Of a stretch of 64,000 nt of DNA, positions 10,313 to 20,597 are shown in pieces. The position numbers and the translations under genes were made by a program. Source of the stretch: Candidatus Brocadia carolinensis (GTDB taxonomy: Bacteria; Planctomycetota; Brocadiia; Brocadiales; Brocadiaceae); contig AYTS01000061.1 of assembly GCA_002009475.1 (NCBI GenBank), forward strand, positions 1-64,000, given 5' to 3'. The notes under the pieces were generated by a model that was given only the letters and a program-made list of their open reading frames with translations, had not been told where the DNA came from and searched no databases. Position 1 is the first letter of the stretch. Every line of letters begins with the position of its first letter.

Positions 10313-10483
10313 TAATAACTTTCTTTATGTGCTTACTATAATAAGAAAAGTATAATAAGACATTGAATCAGGAATTTGACACGTCAAAATATAAGAATTG
10401 CAAAACTTCATTACTATCAGATAGAATGTTGCAAATTATTATACCATATTCTTAATCTTTTTAACAAGGTGAGATGAACTCAA

Positions 10484-11528
10484 ATGGGTGTTATTCACAA
10501 TACCATCAAGACATTTCACCCAGCCTATTTTGCAATGGTGATGTCTACCGGAATAATTTCCATTGCAGCCAAGTTGCTGGGTTTCACAGAAATTAGTTAC
10601 GGACTTTTTTATCTGAACATCGTTGCCTATGCAATTGTTTTTTTTACTTCAGATACTCCGGGCAACGATGTTTTGGAATAATCTTTACGCCGACCTTTCC
10701 AATCCAAAACTAAGCCTTGTCTTTTTTACCATCGTTGCGGGCACAAATGTACTGGGTGCACAGTTTACTACCATTGTTAATCACCCGGAAATTGCAAAGG
10801 GACTTTGGTACTTTGGCATTTTTCTCTGGGTGATTGTTTCACTATCTACATTCAGCATTCTCTTTATTGCCTGTGAGCAAAGGATTGAGATGGTATTACA
10901 TGGCGGGTGGTTAACTGCAACCGTAGGAACACAATCTGTCGCAGTTCTTGGCGCTACACTTGCCCCCCAATTTGGTACAGGTGGCAGCTTTGTAATATTT
11001 TCCTCATTTGTATGGTGGATGATTGGTTCGTGCCATTATGTGGTCTTAATTACGCTCATCATTTACCGTCTCGTATTTTTCAAGATATCACCCGACGCAT
11101 TGGTACCGCCGTATTGGATTAACATGGGTGCCCTTGCTATCACGACCCTGGCAGGCTCTGCGCTCTGTCTTAATATTCCGAAAGTGGAATCTCTCTATAC
11201 GGATCTCTTAGGATTCACAAAAGGACTAACCCTGTTTTTCTGGTCATTCGGCACCTGGTGGTTACCATTTTTGATAATTATTGGGGTGTGGAAATACGTT
11301 GTTACAAAGACACCATTTAAATATAGTTCGCTCTATTGGGCGATGGTCTTCCCTCTAGGCATGTACACTGCATGCACCATAAAGCTTTCTCAGGCAATCC
11401 AGATTCCTTTTATCGCTAATATATCCAAATATTTTATCTATGTGGCTTATATTGCGTGGGTTTTTATCTTTATTCATATGATTATCTCTATGATAAAGAC
11501 AGCTACTACAAAAGAAACTCCTAAATAA
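10484..11528 (+). CDS. TDT/TehA (SLAC1-type) anion transporter, split by a T8 run
   Basis: A polytopic membrane protein of the tellurite-resistance/dicarboxylate transporter family (C4dic_mal_tran fold). It opens with HPAYFAMVMSTGIISIAA, the typical first helix of TehA/Mae1 proteins, and continues with about nine more hydrophobic segments, such as FTIVAGTNVLG and FWSFGTWWLPFL. The frame breaks in the eight-T run at 10638-10645; removing one T gives AYAIVFLLQILRATMFWNN and one continuous protein of about 347 residues. Start ATG 10484 follows AAGGTGAG. The substrate cannot be read from sequence; relatives export sulfite, malate or other small anions. Confidence 0.8.
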
Positions 11529-11539
11529 AAGGAAGAGAA

Positions 11540-11867
11540 AGCCGTTCAACCTCAGACGCCTGATGCTTCTCAGGGCAAAGGCTCAGCGCAAACTGACGGG
11601 CAATGGAGAATTGAACAGAAGGTTGTGCATCGGCTTTTTTCGCACATTACCATGAATTGGAGAGGTAGGCCACTGACAAGTCATGTAGTGGTAGTAAAAC
11701 TGATTAGCTCAACAACCACATCGAAAGGATTGCAAGTGTATGCAGAATTGGATAAATCGAAATATCCCACAAAGATCGAAATGAACGACGACGAAATGCC
11801 AAAAATCACTGTTTGTAGACATGGGTTTCATGGTGACTGGAACTATACAATTCGCCCACATGGGTAA
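11540..11867 (+). pseudogene. ISAzo13-family transposase remnant (C-terminal end)
   Basis: The recognisable part is MHRLFSHITMNWRGRPLTSH, then VVVVKLISSTTTSKGL, YAELDKSKYP and a closing HGFHGDWNYTIRP, the usual C-terminus of ISAzo13 transposases. Only about 85 residues remain, so the element is inactive. It sits right behind the transporter gene and in the same reading frame, separated by the TAA at 11526-11528. The Gln/Pro-rich stretch before it (11530-11605) does not look like transposase and may be an old extension of the transporter tail. Confidence 0.72.
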
Positions 11868-11969
11868 ATGTTATTTCACGACAGCGCCTATGGATAATTT
11901 GTCCAGCAGCGAGCTTTCTGGAGGAGAAACAAAAAGTTTGAACATTATCAAGTAGCGTATTGTCAAAAA

Positions 11970-12317
11970 TTATTTTATTTGTGCCTTCGAGAGTTCCGCT
12001 TTTACATTTTCAATAGACAGACCGTAACTTTTGCCATGCTCTTGCATTTTTTTGTCATATTGATAATTGCGAGCAGCCACGAATCCCAGTCCGCCTCCCT
12101 GAAAATATTCATATACCATAATGGTTTGTTCCGTCGTGTCTACAAGATAGAACGGCTGTCTATTGCCTTGTTTTTCTCCAACAACACCGAAGACATGTCG
12201 TGCATTCCCATCCCCCTGCGCAACAACATAATTTGTCGTGTTCTTGAAGAATAGCATTATAACGAGCAAGGCGATAAGAACCAGGAAGAGGGTATTTGTG
12301 CTAAACATCTTGTGCAT
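11970..12317 (-). CDS. Small membrane-anchored protein of unknown function
   Basis: About 115 residues with one N-terminal membrane segment (LFLVLIALLVIMLFF) and a soluble domain that would face the periplasm. A strong GGAGG site seven bases before ATG 12317 fixes the start. The soluble part has DGNARHVFGVVGEKQG and FYLVDTTEQTIMVYEYFQGGGLGF. The latter resembles short domains in planctomycete proteins annotated only as hypothetical. It lies 58 bases behind the secretin gene and is probably the last gene of the pilus operon. I do not recognise the family. Confidence 0.7.
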   Translation of the reverse strand: MHKMFSTNTLFLVLIALLVIMLFFKNTTNYVVAQGDGNARHVFGVVGEKQGNRQPFYLVDTTEQTIMVYEYFQGGGLGFVAARNYQYDKKMQEHGKSYGLSIENVKAELSKAQIK

Positions 12318-12375
12318 ATTGATACCTCCATGGCAAATGAAATAATTTCCTGTATAAACAAATAGCAAAGGCTTG

Positions 12376-14581
12376 CTATTGCTTTTTAATATTTGTATGT
12401 ATCATGTTATTTTTTTTGTCTGTTAAACTGCTCAATAAGTTTTCCTCGTGCTCCTCTCTAATCAGGATCGTTGGTTTTAAAAGAATAATCAGATTTGTTT
12501 TTTCATGAGTCTTCTGGTCACGGCTAAACAATCTTCTGAGCACTGGGATATTGGATATAATAGGAATACCCGACGTCAGGTGATCTTTGGTGATATGGCC
12601 CAGACCACCGATCAAGAGCGTTCCTTTGTCAGGAACACAAACCGTTGCAGACACCTGAGAGACATTTACCTGAGGTAGCTGGATTATTTGATCAGGCGGG
12701 ATGTTCGCGGTTGATGCCCCGCCTCCACTGAAGGTGGTTCCTGTACCTACGCCACTAAACCGAAAAGAATCGATCGATTCAATCTGAAATACCGAGGGGG
12801 TTACTTCCAAATGGATGTATCTTCTGTCTGCGCTTACAATTGGTCTCACATCAAAGGTAGTGCCTTCGGGTATGGTACCGATAACAGGAGTTACAACACC
12901 CTCGGAGACAGACGTGCTTTGGACGTAATTGATAGTTTTTACAACTGCGATATTTCCCCGTTGGGTATTAGAAAGTGTTATACGGGGTGAGGTAAGAAAC
13001 TCTGAGTCTTTGCTCTGCTGAACGGCTCGTAAAAAGCCAGCCACGTTACCTAAGATAGTATAATTAAAACTAAGACCCGTAACCGTTGGATCACTGAGGT
13101 TGCCTTCTATATTTTCCGCACCATTATCAATCTCCATATCACCGCTCATCAATTCATTTCCAATATCCTCGAGAAATCTGTCTGAAACGGTAATAAAGCG
13201 GGATTCGATACTTACTTGAAGATTTTGTGACGACCTCAGGGAAGCCAGCAGATCTTCAATTTGCTCATGGACGTATTTGCTGTTTACGACAACAAGATCG
13301 CCAGGCTGTCCCATCCGCGCAATGATACTTCCTTCGCCTTGACCTGAGACATTAATGTTTCGTTGGCTACCAGCCCCGACAGCACCAATAACGCTGGCAC
13401 GCGACGACCACGTTAAAGGTTCAACGGTGGTTACAATCATTTCTATCAGATCGTGTATTCGCTCTGAAGGATCCTTGGTTCTGGTATTCTCTCTCCTGCG
13501 CATGGTTAATTGGCTGGAAGCCGCTGCTGTAATGTCAAATTCAAGCGGCTCTTTATCATCGAGATTGATGAGAATATCCCTCACGTCGTAGACCCGCAGT
13601 TCCATTTTTTGTCTATAAACATGAATAATATCTCCTTCAATCACATATTCGTACCCGCTTGGCAAAATATATTTTAACGCTGTTCGCAGTGGTACATCTT
13701 TAAGCTTTAAGGTAACAGAAGCACCTCCTGCATCTGAATCGATAATCATGTTAACATTGGTCTTTTCCCGGATAAATACGATAATGTCTCTTAGTGGCGT
13801 ATCTAAAAATTCGAATGAAATCATCGTGTTCAGTGCGTCTTCTATGACTTTTGGTGTCGAGTCTTTTTCTGGATTGAGAATCATTCGTAATTGTTCTGTT
13901 TTTCTTTCGTTTTCTTCAACAACTTTATCCAGTTCCGGAAGGGTACGCTTTGAAATATCCTCCCATTGTTCTTTGATCGGAAACCGTAAGATTTCCTGGT
14001 GGGGAATAGCTGAGTCTCTGAGATATTCATGGCTCTTGAGCTTTTCTTGTGCATGGGTAGTTTTTAGACTTTCTGTAATCCGCTGATGTTTTATATCGTT
14101 TACTTTCCCCTTGAGATATAATGCCTCCTTGTGAATAGGGTCTCTTGCAAGTATTTCCTCTATTCGTTGTAAGGCCCCATCATACTGCTCTCCCTCTAAA
14201 GCAACATGTACCTCTTGCAATAAAGAGGAAATGTCCTTATGAGGTAACACTGGCGCTGCAATCTCCTCAAGCAAGCTAACTCCAGATGCTGATTCCCGCG
14301 GGGCATTTTTTTTCTTCTAAAAGCCGCCTGGATTCTTTCAGTAGCTTTTGTGCTTCTGTATTATGAGGTTCAAGAAGGATGGCAAGTGCAAGTGCATCAA
14401 TTGCCTTTGTGAAGTCATTCAGTCCAAAGTACATTTTAGCGGTCTTAAGATAATAATTATTAGTCGCAGAACGATTCGACTCAAAACCGCTTTTATCTTG
14501 TGCCAATGGTTGACGTGGCACTAAAATAAATAGGGATGCATTCAGGACAACGATCAAGATTGAGATAAATATGCTTTTCAT
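12376..14581 (-). CDS. PilQ/GspD-type secretin with N-terminal TPR, split by a T8 run
   Basis: This should be the outer-membrane pore of a type IV pilus or type II-like secretion machine. After a signal peptide (SIFISILIVVLNASLFILV) come a TPR region (YLKTAKMYFGLNDFTKAIDALALAI and a second unit), an STN/secretin N0-like domain (TPLRDIIVFIREKTNVNMIID), N-domains, and the secretin core with VSQVSATVCVPDKGTLLIGGL and FDVRPIVSADRRYIHLEVTP. The printed sequence separates the first 90 residues from the rest. Removing one base in the eight-T run at 14306-14313 fuses them as LLEEKNAPRESASGVSLLEEI. A second T8 run at 12410-12417 may have altered the last residues. Start ATG 14581. Confidence 0.87.
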
Positions 14582-14603
14582 GCAGACCTCTTTTAAAAAA
14601 ACC

Positions 14604-15407
14604 TTATTGATTGGTTGACATGGTATTAGCTGCTGGACAAACGGTAACAGTTTCTGTTCCCAATTTAACCACCTCTCCAATCCAGACATTGTAAGTCTCT
14701 CCGGTTTTGTCTTCAAATGTGACTTGTGAAGTGGTAATCGTATGTTTCTCTTCTGTTATTGAGACACCCAAAAAATCGTTCTTTTCGCTCTGAAGAGCTG
14801 TAGTTTTTTTGGTAAAAAATGGTTTCGGTGCAAGAGGAGTAATCTCTGTCAATCTGCAATAAGTATGAAAATCCACAGTTTCCGGACCAATTTTCCGCCC
14901 TCCGCCAATTATCTCGCCTCTTCCAATGATAAAACTTTCAGCCCACCATTTGTCTTTATAAAATTTTCGGACCTGAATCAATGCCCTATCGGCAGTTCCT
15001 CCTTTGAGGATAAATTCTGTAGTCCCGGGAATGGTACCCTCCATACCGGAAGAAGGTGGTGTTTCTGATTTTTTTAATAAATCTTTAGCTGTTATATCTC
15101 TGCTTGATCCACCTGGTATAAAGTTACCAAAGAGGTCCGGCCGCAACGAAAGACTTGCAGCGGGTGGGGTTGTAAGTCGTAATTCTAATTGCGCCGCATC
15201 TTTTCGGTCTGTATTTATCGGTGGAGGCACACCTGTTTTAAGTTTCCTGTCGATGATGGCTGATAATGACAACAATTTTGAATCAATATTATGTATTTTT
15301 AAACTTGCTATAACAAAGGTACAAATTACCGTGTATATAAGGTAACTGACGATAATACCAAATATGAATTTTTCACAATGTTTGAAGGTAAAGTATTTAA
15401 TGTTCAT
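14604..15407 (-). CDS. Pilus-operon protein of unknown family (PilP position)
   Basis: A 267-residue protein with one N-terminal membrane anchor (FIFGIIVSYLIYTVICTFVIA) and a periplasmic domain. It sits where PilP or a GspC-like protein would be expected, between a PilO-like gene and the secretin. The C-terminal segment (EKHTITTSQVTFEDKTGETYNVWIGEVVKLGTETVTV) could be a small beta domain of the kind that docks on a secretin. A middle segment has FILKGGTADRALIQVRKF. I cannot assign a family with certainty. The gap to the PilO-like gene is 14 bases and to the secretin gene 22 bases. Confidence 0.65.
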   Translation of the reverse strand: MNIKYFTFKHCEKFIFGIIVSYLIYTVICTFVIASLKIHNIDSKLLSLSAIIDRKLKTGVPPPINTDRKDAAQLELRLTTPPAASLSLRPDLFGNFIPGGSSRDITAKDLLKKSETPPSSGMEGTIPGTTEFILKGGTADRALIQVRKFYKDKWWAESFIIGRGEIIGGGRKIGPETVDFHTYCRLTEITPLAPKPFFTKKTTALQSEKNDFLGVSITEEKHTITTSQVTFEDKTGETYNVWIGEVVKLGTETVTVCPAANTMSTNQ

Positions 15408-15421
15408 CTTTTTATGATGAC

Positions 15422-16328
15422 TTAGGTTTTATAGTCAATGACATACGCATCAATAATAACGTCTGTAATAAAATGAGATAGATTATCGTTTACGTCTGTA
15501 CTTAAGACATTATCGCTTTCAATGTGAGAGTTGGGACTTGGAATTTTATCTCTACTCGAAATATTAACCCCTTCTATAACAAAGGGAACTGGCGATTTTA
15601 AAATATCATGGAGTAAAGATTGGATACGATCAGCTTGCAATTCAACCTCTATGGTAATGGGTATTGCGGTATAAATATGCGCAAAAGAGGTGTCATAGGA
15701 GCAACAGGAATCTTTAAAGGTAACTTTCCCAAGCTTGGTAATTGCGGTATTATCAAGGATAATATTCACAATCGCTTCTATAATCCAAAATCTTTTCTGA
15801 GCAGTCAAAATACTGTCCCACGCGGGAATCACGGTCTCCCAATTTTGAAAGGGTAAAACACCCTTATCCGCAGCAACGTGCCTTGCCTCTAATTTTGCCA
15901 ATAATTCTGAAATCCTTTTCTCATACTCGTTCTTCCAGAGCGCTTCATCTTCAATCTTCATTAGCCTTTCTTCTGTGCCTCGTATCACAAAAACTGATTC
16001 CAGATGATCATCCATTCCCTTAAGAAAAGATTTGCACTCTTCAACTTCTTTATTATAAAGTTCACCCTCTCGTATTTTAGAGCTGATCCAGGACTCATTG
16101 TACAGGTCTTTTTTTTGCAGTATATCTTTCGAGTGCAGATGATAAATCCTCCATATTCTTGCAAGTCGTGACATATTGATTTGAAAGTGGAAATATAAAC
16201 ACGAACAAAAGAGCCAACAAGGCAAAAAAACAAATGCCTATAACCAGCCAAAAGTTCCACGTCCCCGCGAAGGCACTATGGCATATCCTTCGAATATGTT
16301 GGAAACTCATATTCCTGATAGTATTCAT
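15422..16328 (-). CDS. PilO/GspM-like inner-membrane pilus assembly protein, split by a T8 run
   Basis: The N-terminus has a cytoplasmic tail and one membrane helix (WLVIGICFFALLALLFVFIFPL). A coiled-coil region (residues about 55-165, rich in Glu/Lys) and a small alpha/beta domain follow, the PilO layout. Helix and coiled coil are in different frames. Removing one base in the eight-T run at 16109-16116 joins them as ERYTAKKDLYNESWISSKI. It lies 24 bases behind the PilM-PilN gene, as expected for PilO. It probably forms the inner-membrane alignment complex with PilM-N. Confidence 0.75.
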
Positions 16329-16352
16329 AAATTATGCAATACCCACAGTTTT

Positions 16353-18099
16353 TTAAGATTTATTAAACGGCGTTGAAGTTCCGTTAAGTAACCCTAAAGA
16401 ATCTTCTTCGCTGCGTATTTCATGGTTTGACTTTACAATCCATCGTATCTCAAAACTAATGCAATTACCCCTATTATCTTTATGTTCCACCTGGCGAGAA
16501 GATCCTGGCACTATTTCCACATTTTTGAATGCAGTAACTTTTTGATCAAAAAGGGTTAAATTTCGAATAGGCTTTAGGATATTTTCTTCAATAAAACGCA
16601 TACCTGGTTCCCGGCTTTCTCCTTTGATTCCCATAAGAAGCGATTTTTTTGGAGTGTCAGGCTTTGTGGACGTGGTTGTTTTTTTCTGTTGACCCGCCCC
16701 GGCTGATGTCTGTTTTGACAAACTTAGGACGTTTTCATCTATCCAGGAAGATTGAATGCCACAAAGAGTAACGTTAGCCGGTATCAGAGACAGTACTTTA
16801 TTCAATCCTTCCAACCAAAAAAACCTGAAAGAATCAATGGAGGAGATAAGGTCAAGTGCAGCCTTATTTGTTTGTGCAAGAGTTTCAACTTTTTTGTAGT
16901 TTCCTTCAAGCTCTTTTACATTTTGTAATACTTTTTGATGTTGAGTATTAGAGTTCTGAAGATGGGTAGTTCGGGCATATAACCCAAAATATTGAATGAT
17001 GAACGACAGGGCCAGACATGCCAGTGAGGCAACCGCGTATATTTTTTTTCTCTGCAATCTCTGCGGCTTTGATCAGTTCCGGTGGCAATAAATTAATTTT
17101 TATTCTACCTAATCCAATTCCCTGAAGGGCAAGCCCTAATACCGATACAAAATCTAGTATGTTTTCATTGAAATAGGCAGGATTTATATCGTTTGATAAT
17201 TTTACCTTGTTTAAGGTCTTAAAGATTTTTACTTCGTAGGCAAAATTATCGGTAATAAATTTTACATTATCCGATTCTTTAAATTTATTTCCCATGAGTA
17301 AAACAGTCTGAAACTTAGCCGACTCCTTCATCAAAGACTTGTAATATTCCATAGATCTCTGGATTTCTTTAACAAGGTCAGCATCGATCTTAGAAGTTGG
17401 AATACTTCTCAGCCAGAAATACAAGCCATCAACGATAATGAGATCGGTGTTTTCAGTTTCTGCGTTTATAATGATCGTTAAGCCACTGATTTGTTGGTCA
17501 AAAAAAACAAGATTGTAAATAGCCAGCGGTGTGGCCTGTATTGCATTTAGTTTCGGCTCAATTGGTGAGATATTGGCTAACAACTGGTCGAGTGTTACTC
17601 GCTTAGATGCAAACAGACCAACCTCTATACTATTTACGTCATTAACCTTTTCCGTTAATTGTTGGTAATCCCATACAATGTCTTTGAGATCAAAGGGAAT
17701 TTGTTGCTTTGCCTCATAACTTACGACACCTTTTAACTGTTTTTTATCTATTGGGGGTATGCTGATAAACCTGGACAACACGGACTGCCCAGGAATAGAC
17801 ACTATTACTTTATCGTCTTTATGTATGTGGTGACTTGTAAAAAAAGTTTGGATGGCCTCTTTGATATGAACGGATTGTGAAACATTTTCATCAGGTTTAA
17901 GCTGAGGAATTTCAATAATACTGAGGTTGTCGATTATTAATTCATTCGCTCTCTGAGTGACCTTGGCTACTCTTAAAAAGCATTCATTTATATCAATTCC
18001 CCAAGCAGATTTACTCCTGGATTGTTTAAATATTTTGGGAAGCTTATAGGTATTAAAATTAATAATTTTAGGCGTAACATGAAAATGTTTTAATTTCAT
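16353..18099 (-). CDS. PilM-PilN fusion (GspL-like), split by a T8 run
   Basis: The first ~330 residues are an actin-like PilM ATPase domain (SAWGIDINECFLRVAKV, VVSYEAKQQIPFDLKDIVW). They run straight into a PilN start, RIKINLLPPELIKAAEIAEKK, followed by a membrane helix (YAVASLACLALSFIIQYFGL), a coiled coil and a periplasmic domain. As printed PilM ends early in a nonsense tail and PilN lacks its INLLPPE leader. Removing one base in the eight-T run at 17042-17049 gives EIAEKKKIYAVASLACL and a single polypeptide of about 580 residues. Such a fusion has the layout of GspL. Start chosen at ATG 18099; a TTG at 18120 is the alternative. First gene of the pilus operon. Confidence 0.85.
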
Positions 18100-18595
18100 A
18101 TATGTTGTTTCTTTGGTCAACTGTTTTTTCTTATAGGATTATTTTATTCCTTAATAATCCTAAATTTGCACAAATCAGATACCAAAACAATAAAGTACCT
18201 TAAGATAAGCATTAACTATCCTAACTGGTTAGAATTATTACTTTTTAAAATTAATTATTTTATTTGTTAATTTATCTAAACCACGGTGAAGTTGTTTAAT
18301 TTTTCGCCATAGTCATTAAAATCATCAAAAAAATTTCAGGAAATAAACAGGTAAGTCAAAACTTTCAACCTTCTCCCTAATCGTTGCTGTTAAACAAGGA
18401 AAGGAGTAACACCTTAGTTCTTTGAAAAATTAATCAGCGATTTTATAAACTAAACTGACCTCGCAACTCAGGGTAGATGCTTTCATTCCTTAGGGTTGTA
18501 ATAACTCGTCTGAAATATTATAATTTGCTGTGGTTATGTGAAGTACGGGATTTCTTACCGACTCAATTCACAATCTTTTCTGAAAGGCCGTAAAT
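18100..18595. other. AT-rich divergent intergenic region
   Basis: This ~500-base region separates the minus-strand pilus operon from plus-strand coaB and must hold both promoters. It is very AT rich between 18130 and 18345. I found no tRNA, no riboswitch signature and no convincing repeat. A purine-rich AGGAAAGGAGTAAC stretch near 18397-18410 resembles a ribosome-binding site but no open frame follows. Confidence 0.5.
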
Positions 18596-19291
18596 ATGGA
18601 GAGTTTGGAAGGGGTACATGTCATGATAACCTCAGGACCAACCAAGGGCTATATAGACGCCGTGCGGTACATTAGCAATACATCGACCGGGAAATTGGGG
18701 GCCATGATTGCAACCGAACTTCTGAAAAGCGGCGCTTGCGTAACGTTCCTTTATGGAACAGGCAGCAGCATTCCAGATATCACTTTATTAGATAAAGACT
18801 GTTCCCGTCGACTAATTCTTATTGAAATAGAAACAATAGACGACTTGGTAATCACGATTCAGAAAAAACTGAAAGATAATTCATTCGATACGATTGTACA
18901 CGCTATGGCAGTGCTTGACTACATCCCGGAAACGCCCAGGAGCGATAAAATCCGTTCAAGTGAAGACAAGATAACAGTCACTTTCATAAAAACACCTAAG
19001 GTTATAAAATTAATAAGAAAGATGTGGCCGCATGCCTTTTTCATAGGGTTCAAACTAGAGGCGGGATTATCACGAGACGCTCTTATCGAAAGGGCATATG
19101 CATCTCTTATAGAAAATGGAACGGATTTAGTTGTCGCTAATAATCAGGATGAGATTGCGGGAAATAAACACCAGGCTTATCTGGTAAATTCACAGAAGAA
19201 AATTGAATCCTGCTGTAAAACCAAACAAGACATAGCAAAAGCACTGGTAACGGTACTTTCAAAACACCCGAAGTTGGAAAAAACGAAATAA
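18596..19291 (+). CDS. coaB: Stand-alone phosphopantothenate-cysteine ligase (CoaB domain)
   Basis: The protein joins cysteine to 4'-phosphopantothenate in coenzyme A synthesis. It has the CoaB hallmarks MITSGPTKGYIDAVRYISN near the start, STGKLGAMIA, AMAVLDYIPE (normally AAVADY) and FIGFKLEAG. At 231 residues it is the C-terminal half of a usual bacterial CoaBC; there is no flavin-binding CoaC domain here or next to it. The decarboxylase must be encoded elsewhere. The start ATG 18596 follows AAAGGCC. It is flanked by divergent and convergent minus-strand operons, so it is probably monocistronic. Confidence 0.85.
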   Translation: MESLEGVHVMITSGPTKGYIDAVRYISNTSTGKLGAMIATELLKSGACVTFLYGTGSSIPDITLLDKDCSRRLILIEIETIDDLVITIQKKLKDNSFDTIVHAMAVLDYIPETPRSDKIRSSEDKITVTFIKTPKVIKLIRKMWPHAFFIGFKLEAGLSRDALIERAYASLIENGTDLVVANNQDEIAGNKHQAYLVNSQKKIESCCKTKQDIAKALVTVLSKHPKLEKTK

Positions 19292-19339
19292 AAAGGTTTC
19301 TCCAGAAATGCACAACAAAACAGGTCGCTCTGTCCAAGG

Positions 19340-19360
19340 AAAAATGTCCTTCCTTGGTTG
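19340..19360. terminator. Short hairpin after coaB
   Basis: A CCAAGGA...TCCTTGG inverted repeat lies between the convergent coaB and cyclase genes. The stem is short and there is no clear T run, so this is a weak terminator call. Confidence 0.3.
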
Positions 19361-19447
19361 GGGCAGCCTATCCGGTACCGCAAGAGGTGCAGGGTCATAA
19401 TAATCCTTATTAAGCAGATGAAATTCAGCAATAATTTTATCGCAGAC

Positions 19448-20591
19448 TCACCCTTTCCACGTTAAGACATTATATACGTCTACCGGCTTGTTAATCCCTT
19501 TCAATTTTACGTTTTTAATTTCTTCTGTTTCCACCAGGTCTTTTATTTCTGACAAGGTACGTGAGGTAATCAGAATCTGGCTTGGTTTGGCTTCCATCTG
19601 CAATCTATGGGCAATATTGACCTGGTGGCCTATTACGGTATAGTTCATCTGGATTTCTGAGCCGATATTCCCAACCGTGGCATATCCGGTATTTATACCA
19701 AAATAAATGTCAATGTTGCATCCCGTTTCGAGCCAGTGATTTCGCAGTTCCTGCACTTTTTTTTCGCATATCAATTGCCATTCTGACCGCCCGCTCTGCG
19801 TGATTATCATACTCAATGGGATCCCCAAAAAACACGAGAATTCCGTCTCCCATGAATTTGTCAAGCGTACCTCCATACCGGAAAACGATCTTTGTCATCT
19901 CGGTAAAATATTCGTTTAGCAGGGTTATGGTATCCTCCGGCTCCATAGTCTCAGACGCCTCGGTAAAACCCTTAAGATCAGAAAAACATATCGTCAATAA
20001 TTTTCTGTCATTTGTCAGGTATTTATCACTGCCGCTTGAGATAATGCTCTCGGCAATTTGTGGTGAGACGTATCTTTTTAAGCGGGCTGTCCTCTGAATC
20101 TCTTCTACTTGTCTTTTCACCTTGTCTTCCAGCGACCGATTGAATTCTTCAATCAAAGTGTTTCGCTCCCGGAGCGCTTCGTTAAGTTTGACATTTTCTC
20201 TTATATTTTTGTAAGCTCCTACCGCACCCGCAACCGTGTCGAGGAGTTGTTCCGGATCGCTGCCCTTCACCACATAAGCATGTGGCCGAAAATGCTTGCG
20301 GATGTCAATTCGTTTTGCCCGCTCATCATGACCGCTATAAAAAATAATGGGGATGTAGGGCTTTTTTGATTTGATGGCCTCTGAAACCTTCAGCCCTGAT
20401 ATATCAGGCATATTGATATCCAGTACCACCGTAAAAACTGCATCATGAAATTTATCAATAGCCTCTTTTCCCCCCCTGCAGGTCAAGACATCATATCCTT
20501 CGTCTTCCAATATTGCAGCAGTAGTTTGAAGCATGGAGAGGTCATCATCGACAATCATGACACAAATCTTTCCAGATAATTCAATCGCCAT
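19448..20591 (-). CDS. Response regulator-class III nucleotide cyclase, split by a T8 run
   Basis: An N-terminal receiver domain (MIVDDDLSML, phosphoacceptor in VVLDINMPD, Lys in YVVKGSD) is followed by a coiled coil and a class III cyclase domain. Metal-binding aspartates are present in CFSDLKGFT and FMGDGILVFF, and the transition-state Asn/Arg in VNIAHRL. The position that usually carries the adenine-selecting Asp (GDxVN) reads GHQVN, so the product is uncertain. The frame breaks in the eight-T run at 19757-19764; removing one base gives AIDMRKKVQELRNHW and a protein of about 380 residues. It lies 6 bases behind the histidine kinase gene, its probable phosphodonor. Confidence 0.88.
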
Positions 20592-20597
20592 ACTATC

